From Streptomyces sp. NBC_01669 (lineage in GTDB: Bacteria > Actinomycetota > Actinomycetes > Streptomycetales > Streptomycetaceae): a stretch of DNA of 64,000 bases. The position numbers and the translations under genes are program-made. This document shows positions 17,462 to 26,766 of this stretch, in pieces; the stretch's first letter is position 1, and each line of letters opens with the position of its first letter. The notes below the pieces were generated by a model that did not search any database, was not told where the DNA came from, and worked only from the letters and a program-made list of their open reading frames with translations. The stretch is taken from contig NZ_JAPEQG010000001.1 in the NCBI RefSeq assembly GCF_026339735.1, forward strand, positions 1,922,001 to 1,986,000. The letters are read 5' to 3'.

Positions 17462-18817
17462 TCACGCGGTGCGCGGAAGCCGGTTCCAGTGGGGCAGCAT
17501 CAGCAGCCCGGCGAGCAGCGCGGCCCCGGCGAAGCCGGTGAACAGGACGCCGCCGGAGAGGAATCCCGGCAGCAGCCCGCCGAGGATCGCACCGATCGAA
17601 CCGCAGCCGTTGACCAGTCCGGCGGCCGTCCCCGCGCCCTTGGCACTGCCGAAGTCGACCGCTGCGACGCACGAGATCATGGCGTCGGCCGCATAAACGG
17701 AGAGACCGATCACCGCAAGCACCGCGATCATCACCTCGGCGCTGCCGGCGGCGGTGAGCGGCATGAACAGAGCGAGCGCGGCGGTCAGTACACCGAGCGC
17801 GATGACGCAGGCGGGTGCCCGTCGGGACTGGAAGAGCCGGTCGGAGACCCAGCCGACGAGAATCGGGGCGAGGATGCCCGCGGCCCCGAAGGCGACGGGG
17901 ATGAGGGTGGCGCCGACCTTGTCGATCTCGGGCAGCCGACGGCTGACGATCACCGGTCCCCAGAGCAGGATGGCGTACCGCGCGGGCTTGAGCAGGAAGT
18001 ACGAGAGTCCCAGTGTGAGCACCATGCGGTCGCGCAGCGTCTCCCGGTAGAGGGCGAGACCGGTGAGGGAGGGCTCGATCGGGATGGATTCGGGCGTGGT
18101 GCCGGATTCGGGGTCCGTCTCCTCGGTGGGCTCGACCAGACCGACGTCCTGCGGCGCGTTGCGCTGGAAGAGCACGAAGAGCAGCAGCACCGCGGCGAGT
18201 GTGGCCGCGCCGGCCAGGAACGCCGCGTGCCAGCTGTCGAAGACCGAGTACGCGACCCAGCCGAGGAACGGCGGTGCGGCCAGGCCCCCGAACGCGTAGT
18301 TGGTGGACCACAGCCCCAGGATCCGGCCGCGTTCGGCCACGGTGAAGAAGTTGCCCATGTTCTTGCAGAGCGGCGCCCACCCGGCCGACTGCGACAGTCC
18401 CTGCAGGACCATCGCACCGCCGAACACCAGGAGTGCGCTGCTCACGCCCATGATGCAGGCGGCGGCGACGGCCCCGATCATGCCGCCGATGACGACGACG
18501 CGGGGGCCGAACCGGTCGGCCCACATGCCCCACAGGAACTGCCCGGCCGCGTAGGCCGCGAGGTAGACGGCGTCGATGACGCCCAGCGCACGCTCGGTGA
18601 GCACGGTGTTGACGGCGGGATCGTCGAGGATGCCCAGTTTCGCGACGGAGAATGCCTGCCGTACGAAGTAGAAGCCTGCGTAGGCGATCCAGGTGATCGC
18701 GAAGATCTGCCTACGCCAGCGGGCGGCGCGTGCGCTCTGCAGGAGCGGTGACATCCGGTCCAGTGCGTCGCGGGTGGTGACGGGTGCTCCTTGGTTCTGT
18801 GGTACGAGGTCGGCCAT
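17462..18817 (-). CDS. OPA-family (GlpT-like) MFS transporter
   Basis: An inner-membrane importer of 451 residues from ATG 18817, with 12 predicted segments. Organophosphate:phosphate antiporter features are QIFAITWIAYAGFYFVRQ in helix 1, AGQFLWGMWADRFGPR after helix 2 and FGPRVVVIGG; charged residues are placed as in GlpT/PgtP relatives. It lies 103 bp from the FAD oxidase and about 150 bp from phnA on the same strand, so it most likely imports the phosphonate that these enzymes degrade, perhaps in exchange for phosphate. The substrate is inferred from context only. Confidence 0.8.
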   Translation of the reverse strand: MADLVPQNQGAPVTTRDALDRMSPLLQSARAARWRRQIFAITWIAYAGFYFVRQAFSVAKLGILDDPAVNTVLTERALGVIDAVYLAAYAAGQFLWGMWADRFGPRVVVIGGMIGAVAAACIMGVSSALLVFGGAMVLQGLSQSAGWAPLCKNMGNFFTVAERGRILGLWSTNYAFGGLAAPPFLGWVAYSVFDSWHAAFLAGAATLAAVLLLFVLFQRNAPQDVGLVEPTEETDPESGTTPESIPIEPSLTGLALYRETLRDRMVLTLGLSYFLLKPARYAILLWGPVIVSRRLPEIDKVGATLIPVAFGAAGILAPILVGWVSDRLFQSRRAPACVIALGVLTAALALFMPLTAAGSAEVMIAVLAVIGLSVYAADAMISCVAAVDFGSAKGAGTAAGLVNGCGSIGAILGGLLPGFLSGGVLFTGFAGAALLAGLLMLPHWNRLPRTA

Positions 18818-18965
18818 GGCGGGGTCCTGTCCTCGATGTGCGTGGTTGGGGAGATGAGCGGTTCGGTGGGGGCGGTCCGCAGGCATGACAAAGGCAGGGC
18901 GCGGCCCCGGCGCGTGCCTCGGCAGCGCGCCGGGGCCGGGTCCTTGGGGTGGTGCGGCGGCACGG

Positions 18966-20222
18966 TCAGGAGGTGAGCGGCCGTCCGGCGGCCAGGGCGT
19001 TGCCGACCCAGTAGGCGTCGAAGTTGCGCAGCCGGTGTCCGTCGGGGAGCGGGCCGGTCGGCGCGTTCACGAGGAACGGCACGCGTTGTTCGGTGAGACC
19101 GCCGTGCGAGCGCAGCGGCTCCTTGAAGCCGGAGATGTCGTGTCGGGCGGGCGTGGTGCCGAGCGCCGTGTTGCGGGTGGCGATGACGACGAGGTCGCCG
19201 ATGCGGTCGCCGGGGAGTTCGAAGCGCTCGCAGGCCTCCTCGCGGGTGAGGACGGTGTCCACGCCCTCCAGGGCGGCGAGTTCGGCGAGCAGACCGGCCC
19301 GGTCCGTGCCGTCCGGCAGGTGCACGGTGGCGTACGAACCGAGCGCCCCGTGGTGGACGGTGTACGGGTCGGTGATGGGCAGGATGACGCGGGCGGCTCC
19401 GGCGCCGAGCCGGCTGTCGAGCAGGTCCTGGAGGAAGACGACCTGGGCCGTGCCGTCGGCGTCGCTCTTGGCGTTCATGCCGTGATCGGCGGTGATGACG
19501 AGGACCGCTCCGAGTGCGTCGATCTGCTCGAAGTAGCTGTCGAGCATGGCGTAGAAGTCGTTGGCGACGGGTGATCCCGGCGCATGCTTGTGCTGGATGT
19601 AGTCCGTCAGGGAGAGATACATCAGGTCGGGGCGGTCCTTGGCCAGGATGTCGGTGCCCGCGGCCATGACGAGCTCGCTGAGTTCGGCGCTGTAGACCGA
19701 GGGCAGTTCCATGCCGACGCGTTCGAGGACCTTGCTGATCCCGTGGGACTCGTCGGTCACCTGGTCGGCCTTCTCGGCGGAGAAGCAGATGCCGTCGGTG
19801 AGGTCGCGGCCGAGCAGCCGGCGCAGCTTGTCCTTGGCGGTGATGACCGCGACCTTGGCACCTGCCTGCGAGAACGCGGCGAACAGGGTCGGCACCCGGA
19901 GCAGCTCCGGGGCATTCATCATGATCTCGGTGCCGGACGTGGTGTCGTAGAAGTAGTTGCCGCAGATGCCGTGCACAGCGGGCGGCGCACCCGTGGCGAT
20001 GGAGATGTTGTTGGGATTGGTGAAGGACGGCATGGTGCAGTCGGCCCGCAGATCGCTGCCCCGTTCCAGCATCCGTTCGAGGAAGGGCATCCTGCCGTCC
20101 GCGATCGCCCGCTCGTGGTAGGCGTCCTCACTGCCGTCGATGCAGACCACGACGACGGGCCGCCGGGGCCAGGCGTAGCCGCGCCCGTTGACCTCGAACT
20201 GCTCGGCAACAGATTCCTTCAT
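18966..20222 (-). CDS. phnA: Phosphonoacetate hydrolase
   Basis: The enzyme splits phosphonoacetate to acetate and phosphate. It has 418 residues from ATG 20222; a GTG four codons earlier is possible. Alkaline-phosphatase-superfamily metal and nucleophile motifs are in order: VVVVCIDGSE (first Asp), the nucleophilic Thr in CTMPSFTNPNNISIATG, SLTDYIQHKH (Asp and His), ITADHGMNAK (Asp, His) and SHGGLTEQ near the end. These match the seven zinc/nucleophile positions of PhnA. It is the first gene of the minus-strand block, sharing its upstream region with a divergent LysR gene. No C-P lyase or PhnX is present. Confidence 0.9.
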   Translation of the reverse strand: MKESVAEQFEVNGRGYAWPRRPVVVVCIDGSEDAYHERAIADGRMPFLERMLERGSDLRADCTMPSFTNPNNISIATGAPPAVHGICGNYFYDTTSGTEIMMNAPELLRVPTLFAAFSQAGAKVAVITAKDKLRRLLGRDLTDGICFSAEKADQVTDESHGISKVLERVGMELPSVYSAELSELVMAAGTDILAKDRPDLMYLSLTDYIQHKHAPGSPVANDFYAMLDSYFEQIDALGAVLVITADHGMNAKSDADGTAQVVFLQDLLDSRLGAGAARVILPITDPYTVHHGALGSYATVHLPDGTDRAGLLAELAALEGVDTVLTREEACERFELPGDRIGDLVVIATRNTALGTTPARHDISGFKEPLRSHGGLTEQRVPFLVNAPTGPLPDGHRLRNFDAYWVGNALAAGRPLTS

Positions 20223-20234
20223 GTACGGATCCAC

Positions 20235-20419
20235 CCCTGAGGTCGAAGTACCGAGGCGGTGGTTGCCGCCTCACAGCTCATGGGTAGCACCCGGCGCGGG
20301 GCGGGCAGAACCACCGGGATTGCTATAGCCGTCATAGCCGCATCCGCCCTGCCGCACCCTCTCCCCACCAGGCCGGATCGGGGCTAGGCTCCGCGCCGAC
20401 GATCAACTTAGGGAGGCGT
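20235..20419. promoter_or_regulatory. Divergent promoter region phnA / lysR
   Basis: These 185 bp separate phnA (minus) from the LysR gene (plus) and must hold both promoters. ATAGCCG is repeated at 20325-20331 and 20334-20340 inside a CTATAG-containing stretch, a plausible LysR binding site. No clear sigma-70 boxes were identified. The lysR ribosome site GGGAGG is at 20411-20416. Confidence 0.5.
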
Positions 20420-21334
20420 GTGGAACTCAACCTCCACCGGTTGTGGATCTTTATGCAGGTGGTCGAGCACCAGGGATTCTCGGCGGCCGCGCACAAGCTG
20501 TACATGAGCCAGCCGTCGGTCTCCAATCAGGTGCGCCGGTTCGAACAGTCCTTGCGCGTCACGCTGATCGACCGGTCGGGGGCCAGGATCAGGCCGACGG
20601 CCGAGGGCGAGGTGCTCGCCGAGTACGGCCGGCGGGTCTTCCTCCTCGCCGACGAGGCGGTCGCCGCCGTGCAGCAGGTGAGCGGGCTGACGTCCGGGCG
20701 GCTGCTGGTGGGCGGCACGACGACGGTCGGCACGTACCTGCTGCCGCCGCTGCTCGCCCGGTACCAGGAGCGGCATCCGGGCATCGAGTGCGACATTTTC
20801 GTCGGCAACAACGAGGCTGTGCTGGAGCGGTTGTTGTCGGGTGCCATCGGGATCGCGGTGGTGGCGGGCGCGCCGACGGCCGCGCAGCTGGTGCCGGAGA
20901 CCGTTCTCGACGAGCGGCTGGTGCTGATCGCCGCGCCCGGCCATCCGCTGGCGGACGCGGGCGAGGTCCGGCCGCAGGACCTCTCGGAGTCGCGGTTCCT
21001 GCTGCGGGAGCCCGGATCCCAGACCCGGGAGCTGCAGGAACAGGTCCTGGCGGAGTGGGAGTTGACGGAGGTTCCGCACGGAGACATCTGGGGTCCCGAG
21101 GCCGTCAAGCAGTGCGTGGCAGCGGGGCTCGGGGTGTCCCTGATCTCGGAACACGCCGTGGTGGACGATGTGAGCGCCGGATCGCTCGCCGTCCTTCCGG
21201 TGACTCCGCAGCCCCGGTCCCGCCCCATCAGTCTGGTGCGACGGCGCGACCGGGTGCTGTCCCCGGCGGAGCGTGCGTTCATGGGACTGTTCCGTGAGAT
21301 CGGCCGCTGGCCGCAGGAGCTTCCGGGCCGATGA
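20420..21334 (+). CDS. LysR-family regulator of the phosphonate block
   Basis: A 304-residue transcription factor from GTG 20420. The N-terminal winged helix reads FMQVVEHQGFSAAAHKLYMS and PSVSNQVRRFEQSLRVTL, followed by a linker and a two-lobed co-inducer domain (GTTTVGTYLLPPLLARYQ onward). It is divergent from phnA, the usual position of a LysR protein that controls the neighbouring operon. It probably responds to a phosphonate or pathway intermediate. LysR proteins normally repress themselves and activate the target when the ligand binds; this is family knowledge, not seen here. Confidence 0.85.
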   Translation: MELNLHRLWIFMQVVEHQGFSAAAHKLYMSQPSVSNQVRRFEQSLRVTLIDRSGARIRPTAEGEVLAEYGRRVFLLADEAVAAVQQVSGLTSGRLLVGGTTTVGTYLLPPLLARYQERHPGIECDIFVGNNEAVLERLLSGAIGIAVVAGAPTAAQLVPETVLDERLVLIAAPGHPLADAGEVRPQDLSESRFLLREPGSQTRELQEQVLAEWELTEVPHGDIWGPEAVKQCVAAGLGVSLISEHAVVDDVSAGSLAVLPVTPQPRSRPISLVRRRDRVLSPAERAFMGLFREIGRWPQELPGR

Positions 21335-21358
21335 TTCCGTCGTGGCCCCGACAGGCTC

Positions 21359-22042
21359 TCAGGGAAGCGGGTCCCGCGGCACGACGAGACCCGACTCGTA
21401 GGCGAAGACGACGAGTTGGGCCCGGTCCCGGGCGCCCAGCTTCGTCATCGCCCGGCTGACATGGGTCTTTGCGGTGAACGGGCTGATCACCATGTGCGCG
21501 GCGATCTCCTCGTTGGTCAGCCCACGTGCGGCCAGCGCGCTCACCTCGCGCTCGCGGCGGGTCAGTGTCTCGAAGCCGGGGGCCGTGGCCCGGTCGGGCG
21601 GCCGGGAGACGAACTCGCCGATCAGGCGGCGGGTGATGGCGGGCGACAGCAGCGCGTCGCCGCGGGCCGCGACGCGGATGGCCTGGAGGAGTTCGGCGGG
21701 CTCGGTGTCCTTGAGAAGGAACCCGGCGGCCCCGGCGCGCAGCGCGTCGAAGACGTACTCGTCGAGCCCGTAGTTGGTGAGGATGACGACGTGGACACCG
21801 GCCAGCAGCGGGTCGGCGGCGATCTCGCGGGTGGCCTCGATGCCGCCCATCACGGGCATCTGTACATCGACGAGGGCGACGTCCGGGGTGTGGTGGCGGG
21901 CGAGTTCGACTCCCTGACGGCCGTCGGCTGCCTCGCCGATCACTTCGATGCCGTCCTCGGCGTCCAGCAGGGCGCGGAATCCGGCGCGCATCAGGGCCTG
22001 GTCGTCGACGATCAGCACCCGGATCGTGTCCTGGTGGTTCAT
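21359..22042 (-). CDS. NarL/LuxR-type response regulator
   Basis: A 227-residue regulator. The receiver domain has the acidic pair and phosphorylation site in VLIVDDQALMRAGF and VALVDVQMPVMGG, with the Thr/Lys switch positions in VVILTNYG and GFLLKDTEP. The C-terminal LuxR HTH is LTRREREVSALAARGLTNEE. The start ATG 22042 overlaps the kinase stop by 4 bp, so the two are translated together. The target is unknown. The gene converges on the LysR gene with a 24-bp gap. Confidence 0.9.
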   Translation of the reverse strand: MNHQDTIRVLIVDDQALMRAGFRALLDAEDGIEVIGEAADGRQGVELARHHTPDVALVDVQMPVMGGIEATREIAADPLLAGVHVVILTNYGLDEYVFDALRAGAAGFLLKDTEPAELLQAIRVAARGDALLSPAITRRLIGEFVSRPPDRATAPGFETLTRREREVSALAARGLTNEEIAAHMVISPFTAKTHVSRAMTKLGARDRAQLVVFAYESGLVVPRDPLP

Positions 22043-23187
22043 ACAGCGGTTCCCGTTGTCCGCAGGGGCAGTTCGGCGCGTACGGAGAAGCCGCCGGCCG
22101 GGCGTGGTGCGGCGGCGAGGGTGCCACCGAGGGCCCTGACACGCTCGCCCATGCCGGTGAGGCCGGTGCCCGCGGTGACGGAATCGCCGGGGGCGCAGGG
22201 ACCCTGATCGTCGACGCTCACGGTCAACACGTGCTCTCCGTAGACGATTTCGACGGTCGTCCGGGCGCGGTCGGCGTGCCGGGCCACATTGGTGAGTGAT
22301 TCCTGCACGATGCGGTAGGCGGCCCGGTCGACGTCCGACGGCAGGGTGCGTTCGACGCCGGTGACGGTGACGGACAGTGCGATGCCCGCGGTACGGGCCC
22401 GCTCGGCCAGCTCGTCGATACGGTCCAGCCCCGTGCCCGGCTCCACCACATCGGTGCGCAGTACCTCCAGGGTCGCGCGCAGCTCCCGCATCGCTTCGCC
22501 GCTCGCCTCCTGGATCGCGAGCAGCGCGGGCTCCACCTCACTGCCGCGTTTGCGGGCCAGGTGAACGGCAACTCCCGCCTGAAGCTTGACGATCGAGATG
22601 GAGTGGGTCAGCGAGTCGTGCAACTCCCGGGCGATCCGCAGCCGCTCCTCCCCGGCGCGGCGCAGCGCCGTCTCGTCGCGGCTGCGTTCGGCGTCGAGCG
22701 CCCGCTGCTCGGTCTGGCGGAGATACGCCTGCCAGTTCTTGTCGATGAGTCCGGTGACGCCGGCGCAGAGGAACCAGCCGAGCAGCAGCACGGTCCGCTC
22801 GACGGTGTCCTGCGCGCTGGGTGCGGCGACGATCAGAACCATGAAGTACCCGGCGAGGAAGAGGGCGCCCGCGGCGATGCCCCACACGCGGTGTCCGCTG
22901 CGCGCCGCCGCATGCACGGCGGCCAGCACGGGGAACGCCGCCCAGGTTCCGGGGTGCTCGTGCACGACGTACCCCAGCATGGAGACGGTGGTGACGGCGA
23001 GCACGGCGCGCGGCGCCTGCCGGTGCCCGGCGAGAGCCAGGCTACCGACTGCGACAAGCAGCAGGTCGAGGGTGTCCGGCCCCGAGGCGGCGTAGGCCGC
23101 GGCGAGAACCGCCGCGCCGATCGCGACGGCGAGTGCGGTGTCCAGCAGGTGAGTCCGCCGGTCGATGTCCGCCTGCATGAGCCGCAC
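22039..23187 (-). CDS. Two-component sensor histidine kinase (HisKA_3)
   Basis: A 382-residue membrane kinase with about five N-terminal membrane segments (for example LDTALAVAIGAAVLAAAYAA) and no large extracellular sensor. The dimerisation/phosphoacceptor helix is RIARELHDSLTHSISIVKLQ, and the HATPase domain has YRIVQESLTNVARHA and the G-box GTGLTGMGERV. It is a DesK/NarX-like partner of the overlapping response regulator. GTG 23187 is taken as the start; ATG 23178 is nearly as good. The stimulus is unknown; few extracytoplasmic residues suggest membrane-state sensing. Confidence 0.9.
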   Translation of the reverse strand: MRLMQADIDRRTHLLDTALAVAIGAAVLAAAYAASGPDTLDLLLVAVGSLALAGHRQAPRAVLAVTTVSMLGYVVHEHPGTWAAFPVLAAVHAAARSGHRVWGIAAGALFLAGYFMVLIVAAPSAQDTVERTVLLLGWFLCAGVTGLIDKNWQAYLRQTEQRALDAERSRDETALRRAGEERLRIARELHDSLTHSISIVKLQAGVAVHLARKRGSEVEPALLAIQEASGEAMRELRATLEVLRTDVVEPGTGLDRIDELAERARTAGIALSVTVTGVERTLPSDVDRAAYRIVQESLTNVARHADRARTTVEIVYGEHVLTVSVDDQGPCAPGDSVTAGTGLTGMGERVRALGGTLAAAPRPAGGFSVRAELPLRTTGTAV

Positions 23188-23331
23188 CCTAACTCCCGTA
23201 CAACGGCGTGGTCATCATCCCGCGGGACGGACTCCGCACTACTCCCGGGGCAGTAGTCACGGCCACCATCGGTCGGCCGGGACCATCCTCAACTGCCTTC
23301 GGCCGTACGACGACCGGGCACCGTCCGACGG

Positions 23332-24330
23332 GTGAGCATCGTCGCCATGACCGGACCCTTTCGCTACACCTCACCCGAACCGCCTGAAGCGGCGACCGGA
23401 GTGGTCGCCGATGTCTACGCACAGCTGGCCACCGACTTCGGTATCGACCGCGCCACGACCTTTGTCGTCCTGTCCGCCGCGCCGCCGCTGCTGGCCAGCA
23501 CCTGGGCCGTCATGCGGGAGTCCCTGCTGGCCGGGCAGGCGTCGCGCACCGGAAAGGAGGTGGTGGCGGCCGGGGTGTCGCTCGCCAACCGGTGCCCGTT
23601 CTGCGTCACCGCGCACACCGTGCTCCTGCATGCCACCGGCGACCACGCCCTGGCCGAGAGGATCGCCCGCGGCGAACAGCCCGAGGACTCCCGAAACCGT
23701 CAACTGCTGGCGTGGGACAAGGACATGAGCACGCCGCAGCCGTTCCCGTCCGGGGAGGCACCGGAGTACATCGGGACGGCGCTCGCCTTCCACTTCATCA
23801 ACCGGATCGTGTCGTCCCTGCTGACCGAGGAGATGCTGCCCGGGGGCGCCGAGAAGTATCGCCTGGTACGGAGCGTGGCGGGCCGCTCGCTGGCCCGTAC
23901 GGTCCGCCGCGAACTGGTTCCCGGCGAGAGTCTGGCCCTGCTGGAGACCGAGGGGGCGGCGCCCGTGTGGGCGGCGGACACGCCGATCGGCACCGCGTTC
24001 GGCGCGCTGCGCGCGGCGGCGCACCTGGGTGCGGGGCTGCTCAGCGACGAGGACGCGGCGTTGGTCCGGGCGTCGGTGGCGGCCTGGGACGGCGTCGCAC
24101 CGCTTCCCCTGCACGGCGAGGAACTGCCGGCCCGGGCGGAGCGGCCGGGCGCACGGCTCGCGCTGCTCGCGGCGCGTGCCCCGTACCGGATCACGGACGA
24201 GGACGTGGCGGCCTGGCTGGCGCCGCCGTTCACCGATCACTGCCTGGTTCATCTGATCGCGTTCGGCGCGATCTGCGCCGTCGAGCGCATCGAGGCCACC
24301 CTGACCGCAAGGACCGAGGAGCACGCATGA
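23332..24330 (+). CDS. AhpD/carboxymuconolactone decarboxylase-like protein
   Basis: A 332-residue protein with two alpha-helical halves. The first half holds the AhpD redox motif CPFCVTAH (CxxC plus His), preceded by GKEVVAAGVSLANR. The second half has the helical layout without the cysteines. Enzymes of this family reduce peroxides or thiols or decarboxylate lactones; the CxxC-H motif favours a redox role. GTG 23332 is assumed to be the start; ATG 23347 is the alternative. The stop overlaps the start of a methyltransferase by 4 bp, so the two act together. Confidence 0.75.
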   Translation: MSIVAMTGPFRYTSPEPPEAATGVVADVYAQLATDFGIDRATTFVVLSAAPPLLASTWAVMRESLLAGQASRTGKEVVAAGVSLANRCPFCVTAHTVLLHATGDHALAERIARGEQPEDSRNRQLLAWDKDMSTPQPFPSGEAPEYIGTALAFHFINRIVSSLLTEEMLPGGAEKYRLVRSVAGRSLARTVRRELVPGESLALLETEGAAPVWAADTPIGTAFGALRAAAHLGAGLLSDEDAALVRASVAAWDGVAPLPLHGEELPARAERPGARLALLAARAPYRITDEDVAAWLAPPFTDHCLVHLIAFGAICAVERIEATLTARTEEHA

Positions 24331-25136
24331 CTGTCACCGACGCGTGGAACGGACCGATCGGCCTGCACTGGGCCGACCATCCCGATCGCTACAACACCAT
24401 GCTGGCCCGCTTCGACGAGCCGCTGTTCGACGCCGCGGCGATCGGCGCGGAGGACCGGGTCGTCGACATCGGCTGCGGCAGCGGGCCCTCGACCCGGATC
24501 GCCGCCCGGCGCGCCCCGCGGGGCCGGGTCACCGGCGTCGACGTCTCCGTGCCGCTCATCGAACGCGCCAGGGCTCTCACCGACCCCCAGGAATTCCCCT
24601 CCGTCTCCTACGAGTTGGGGGACGCACAGGTCCACCCGTTCGAGCCGGGAGGCTATGACGTGGCGATCAGCCGGGGCGGCGTGATGTTCTTCGCCGACCA
24701 CATCGCGGCGTTCACCAATATCGCGCGCGCCCTGCGCCCCGGCGGCCGGCTGGCGTTCATCTGCCCGCAGCCCCCGCTGCCGGACAGCGAGGAGCGCGAG
24801 GCGCTCGGGCTGCTGGCTTCCCTGCTGGGACAGGAGCAGCCGGTGGAGAACGCGGTGGCGGTGGCCATGGCCTCGCTCTCGGACCCGGAGCGCGTCCGGA
24901 AGGTGCTGGGCGCGGCGGGCTTCGAGGAGATCGGCATCGCCCCCGTGACGACCACGACCTGCTGGGGGCGCGACGCTGCGGACGCGGTGGACTTCTTCGT
25001 CTCGCGTACGCCGGGTCTCACCGTCTCCGACGCCACCCGGGCCTCGATGACGGACAGCCTGCTGCCGTACGAGACGGCGGAGGGCGTACTGCTTCGGGCG
25101 GGGGTGTGGGTGGTCGGCGCCCGCCGCCCGCTCTGA
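24327..25136 (+). CDS. Class I SAM-dependent methyltransferase
   Basis: A 269-residue enzyme from ATG 24327. The SAM-binding motif I is VVDIGCGSGPSTRIAARRAP, with acidic residue VTGVDVS in motif II and YDVAISRGGVMFF in motif IV. It resembles UbiE/Coq5-like methyltransferases. It is translationally coupled to the AhpD-like gene. The substrate is not predictable. The gene converges on the amidase with an 11-bp gap. Confidence 0.85.
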   Translation: MTVTDAWNGPIGLHWADHPDRYNTMLARFDEPLFDAAAIGAEDRVVDIGCGSGPSTRIAARRAPRGRVTGVDVSVPLIERARALTDPQEFPSVSYELGDAQVHPFEPGGYDVAISRGGVMFFADHIAAFTNIARALRPGGRLAFICPQPPLPDSEEREALGLLASLLGQEQPVENAVAVAMASLSDPERVRKVLGAAGFEEIGIAPVTTTTCWGRDAADAVDFFVSRTPGLTVSDATRASMTDSLLPYETAEGVLLRAGVWVVGARRPL

Positions 25137-25147
25137 CCGGCGGTGCG

Positions 25148-26584
25148 TCAGGAGCCCGCGGGGGCAGGCGGCCGGTGCTCGTACCAGCGCTGATCGGCCT
25201 CCAGCTGGGCGGCGAGGGAGATCAGCAGCTCCTCGCTGCGGGAGGGTCCGAGCAGCTGGGCGCCGACGGGGAGCCCGTCGCGGGTGAACCCGGCCGGGAC
25301 ATTGATGCCGGGCCAGCCCAGCACGTTCCACGGCCAGGCGTACGGACACGCCTCGGTGATCGCCACATCGGTGCGCCAGGCGCTCAGGCCGTCGAATGTG
25401 CCGATCCGGGGTGGGGGCGCGGCGGTCGTCGGGGTGAGCAGTACGTCGAACCGGGCTCCCACCCGGGGCGTGTGGAAGAGCGCACCGATCCTGTGCTGCT
25501 GGCGCACCTCCCGGGCCCGGGCCGCCCGCACCACCCTGCCCCCGAGCCGGGTGCCGGTGCGCAGGGCGCTGCGGGTGCGCGGGTCGAGGAGGGCGGGTTC
25601 GGGGTGGAGCGCGGCAAGTTCGGCGATTCCGGCCGTGGCACGGGGGACGAAGCCCAGACCGATCAGCCCGTAACGGGGCCTGGCCTCCTCGACCTGATGG
25701 CCGAGCCGGGCGAGCGCCTCGGCGAGTGCGGTGACGGCCCGTCGTACGTCGGGGTGGGGGGCGGTACCGGTGAGGGTGAGCGGGGGCCGCCAGGCGAGGG
25801 CGATCCGCAGCCGGCCGGGGTCGCGGCCCGCGGCGGCGGAGGCCGCGACGGGCGGGGGCCGGTGCAGGTCGTCGGGGTGTGGCCCGGCGACCGCGTCGAG
25901 CAGCAGGGCGGCATCGGCGACGGTGCGGGCCAGCGGTCCGTTGACGGTGAGGCCCTGGAAGGCGTCGTGGTGCGGGTGGACGGAGATCCGGCCGCGCTGC
26001 GGTTTGATGCCGACGAGATGGGTCCAGGCAGCGGGGATACGGATGGACCCGGCGCCGTCCGAGCCGAGCGCGGCGGGTACCAGCCCGGCGGCCACGGCCG
26101 CGGCCGAACCGCCGGACGAGCCGCCGGGAGTGTGGCCGGTGTTCCAGGGGTTGCGGGTGGCACCGAAGGCGGGTCCTTCGGTGAAGGGCCACTGCCCGAG
26201 CTCGCAGGAGTTGGTCTTCCCGACGATCACGGCCCCCGCGGCGCGCAGTCGGCGGACGACCTCGCTGTCGGCGGTGGCCGCGGGCAGGTCGCCACGGCAG
26301 CCGAAGTAGGTGGGCATCCCGGCGACATCGGTGTCGTCCTTGACGGCGACCGGCACCCCGAGCAGGGGCAGCCGCTCCCCCGCGGCGAGGCGCCGGTCGG
26401 CTTCGGCGGCCTCGGCGAGCGCTTCGGTGGCACGAAGGTGCCGGAAGGCGTTGAGAGCGCTCTGGCTCGCTTCGATGCGTTCGAGGGCGGCGGACACCTG
26501 CTGGGTCGAGGTGGTCCGGCCGTCGGCCAGCTCGCGTGCGCTGTCCGCCAGTCCGGTCGACTCCGTGAACTCTGCTGAGGACAT
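25148..26584 (-). CDS. Amidase-signature family amidase
   Basis: A 478-residue amidohydrolase; the start is ATG 26584 behind GGGAGG, and the upstream open frame has no homology. The Ser-cisSer-Lys triad is present: Lys in VAVKDDTDVAG, cis-Ser in GGSSGGSAAAVAAGLVP and the nucleophilic serine in GSDGAGSIRIPAA. The family hydrolyses diverse amides (acetamide, aryl amides, Glu-tRNA in GatA). Length and context do not fit GatA because there are no gatB/gatC neighbours. It acts in the cytoplasm and the substrate is unknown. Confidence 0.9.
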   Translation of the reverse strand: MSSAEFTESTGLADSARELADGRTTSTQQVSAALERIEASQSALNAFRHLRATEALAEAAEADRRLAAGERLPLLGVPVAVKDDTDVAGMPTYFGCRGDLPAATADSEVVRRLRAAGAVIVGKTNSCELGQWPFTEGPAFGATRNPWNTGHTPGGSSGGSAAAVAAGLVPAALGSDGAGSIRIPAAWTHLVGIKPQRGRISVHPHHDAFQGLTVNGPLARTVADAALLLDAVAGPHPDDLHRPPPVAASAAAGRDPGRLRIALAWRPPLTLTGTAPHPDVRRAVTALAEALARLGHQVEEARPRYGLIGLGFVPRATAGIAELAALHPEPALLDPRTRSALRTGTRLGGRVVRAARAREVRQQHRIGALFHTPRVGARFDVLLTPTTAAPPPRIGTFDGLSAWRTDVAITEACPYAWPWNVLGWPGINVPAGFTRDGLPVGAQLLGPSRSEELLISLAAQLEADQRWYEHRPPAPAGS

Positions 26585-26766
26585 GGGCTGTACGCCTCCC
26601 GGATTTCGGCGCGTGCCCGCGCCTTCCGAATCTGTCCGCCCAAGCGAACTTACTGGAGGGTAACGAGTAGCGGCCGGTCCACTCAACCGTTCGGCGTGGA
26701 GTGTCAGTACCCCTTGCTGGTTTCTCCGGCAGGAGTGGACAGAACCGAACGGCTGGGGTGGGGCCT

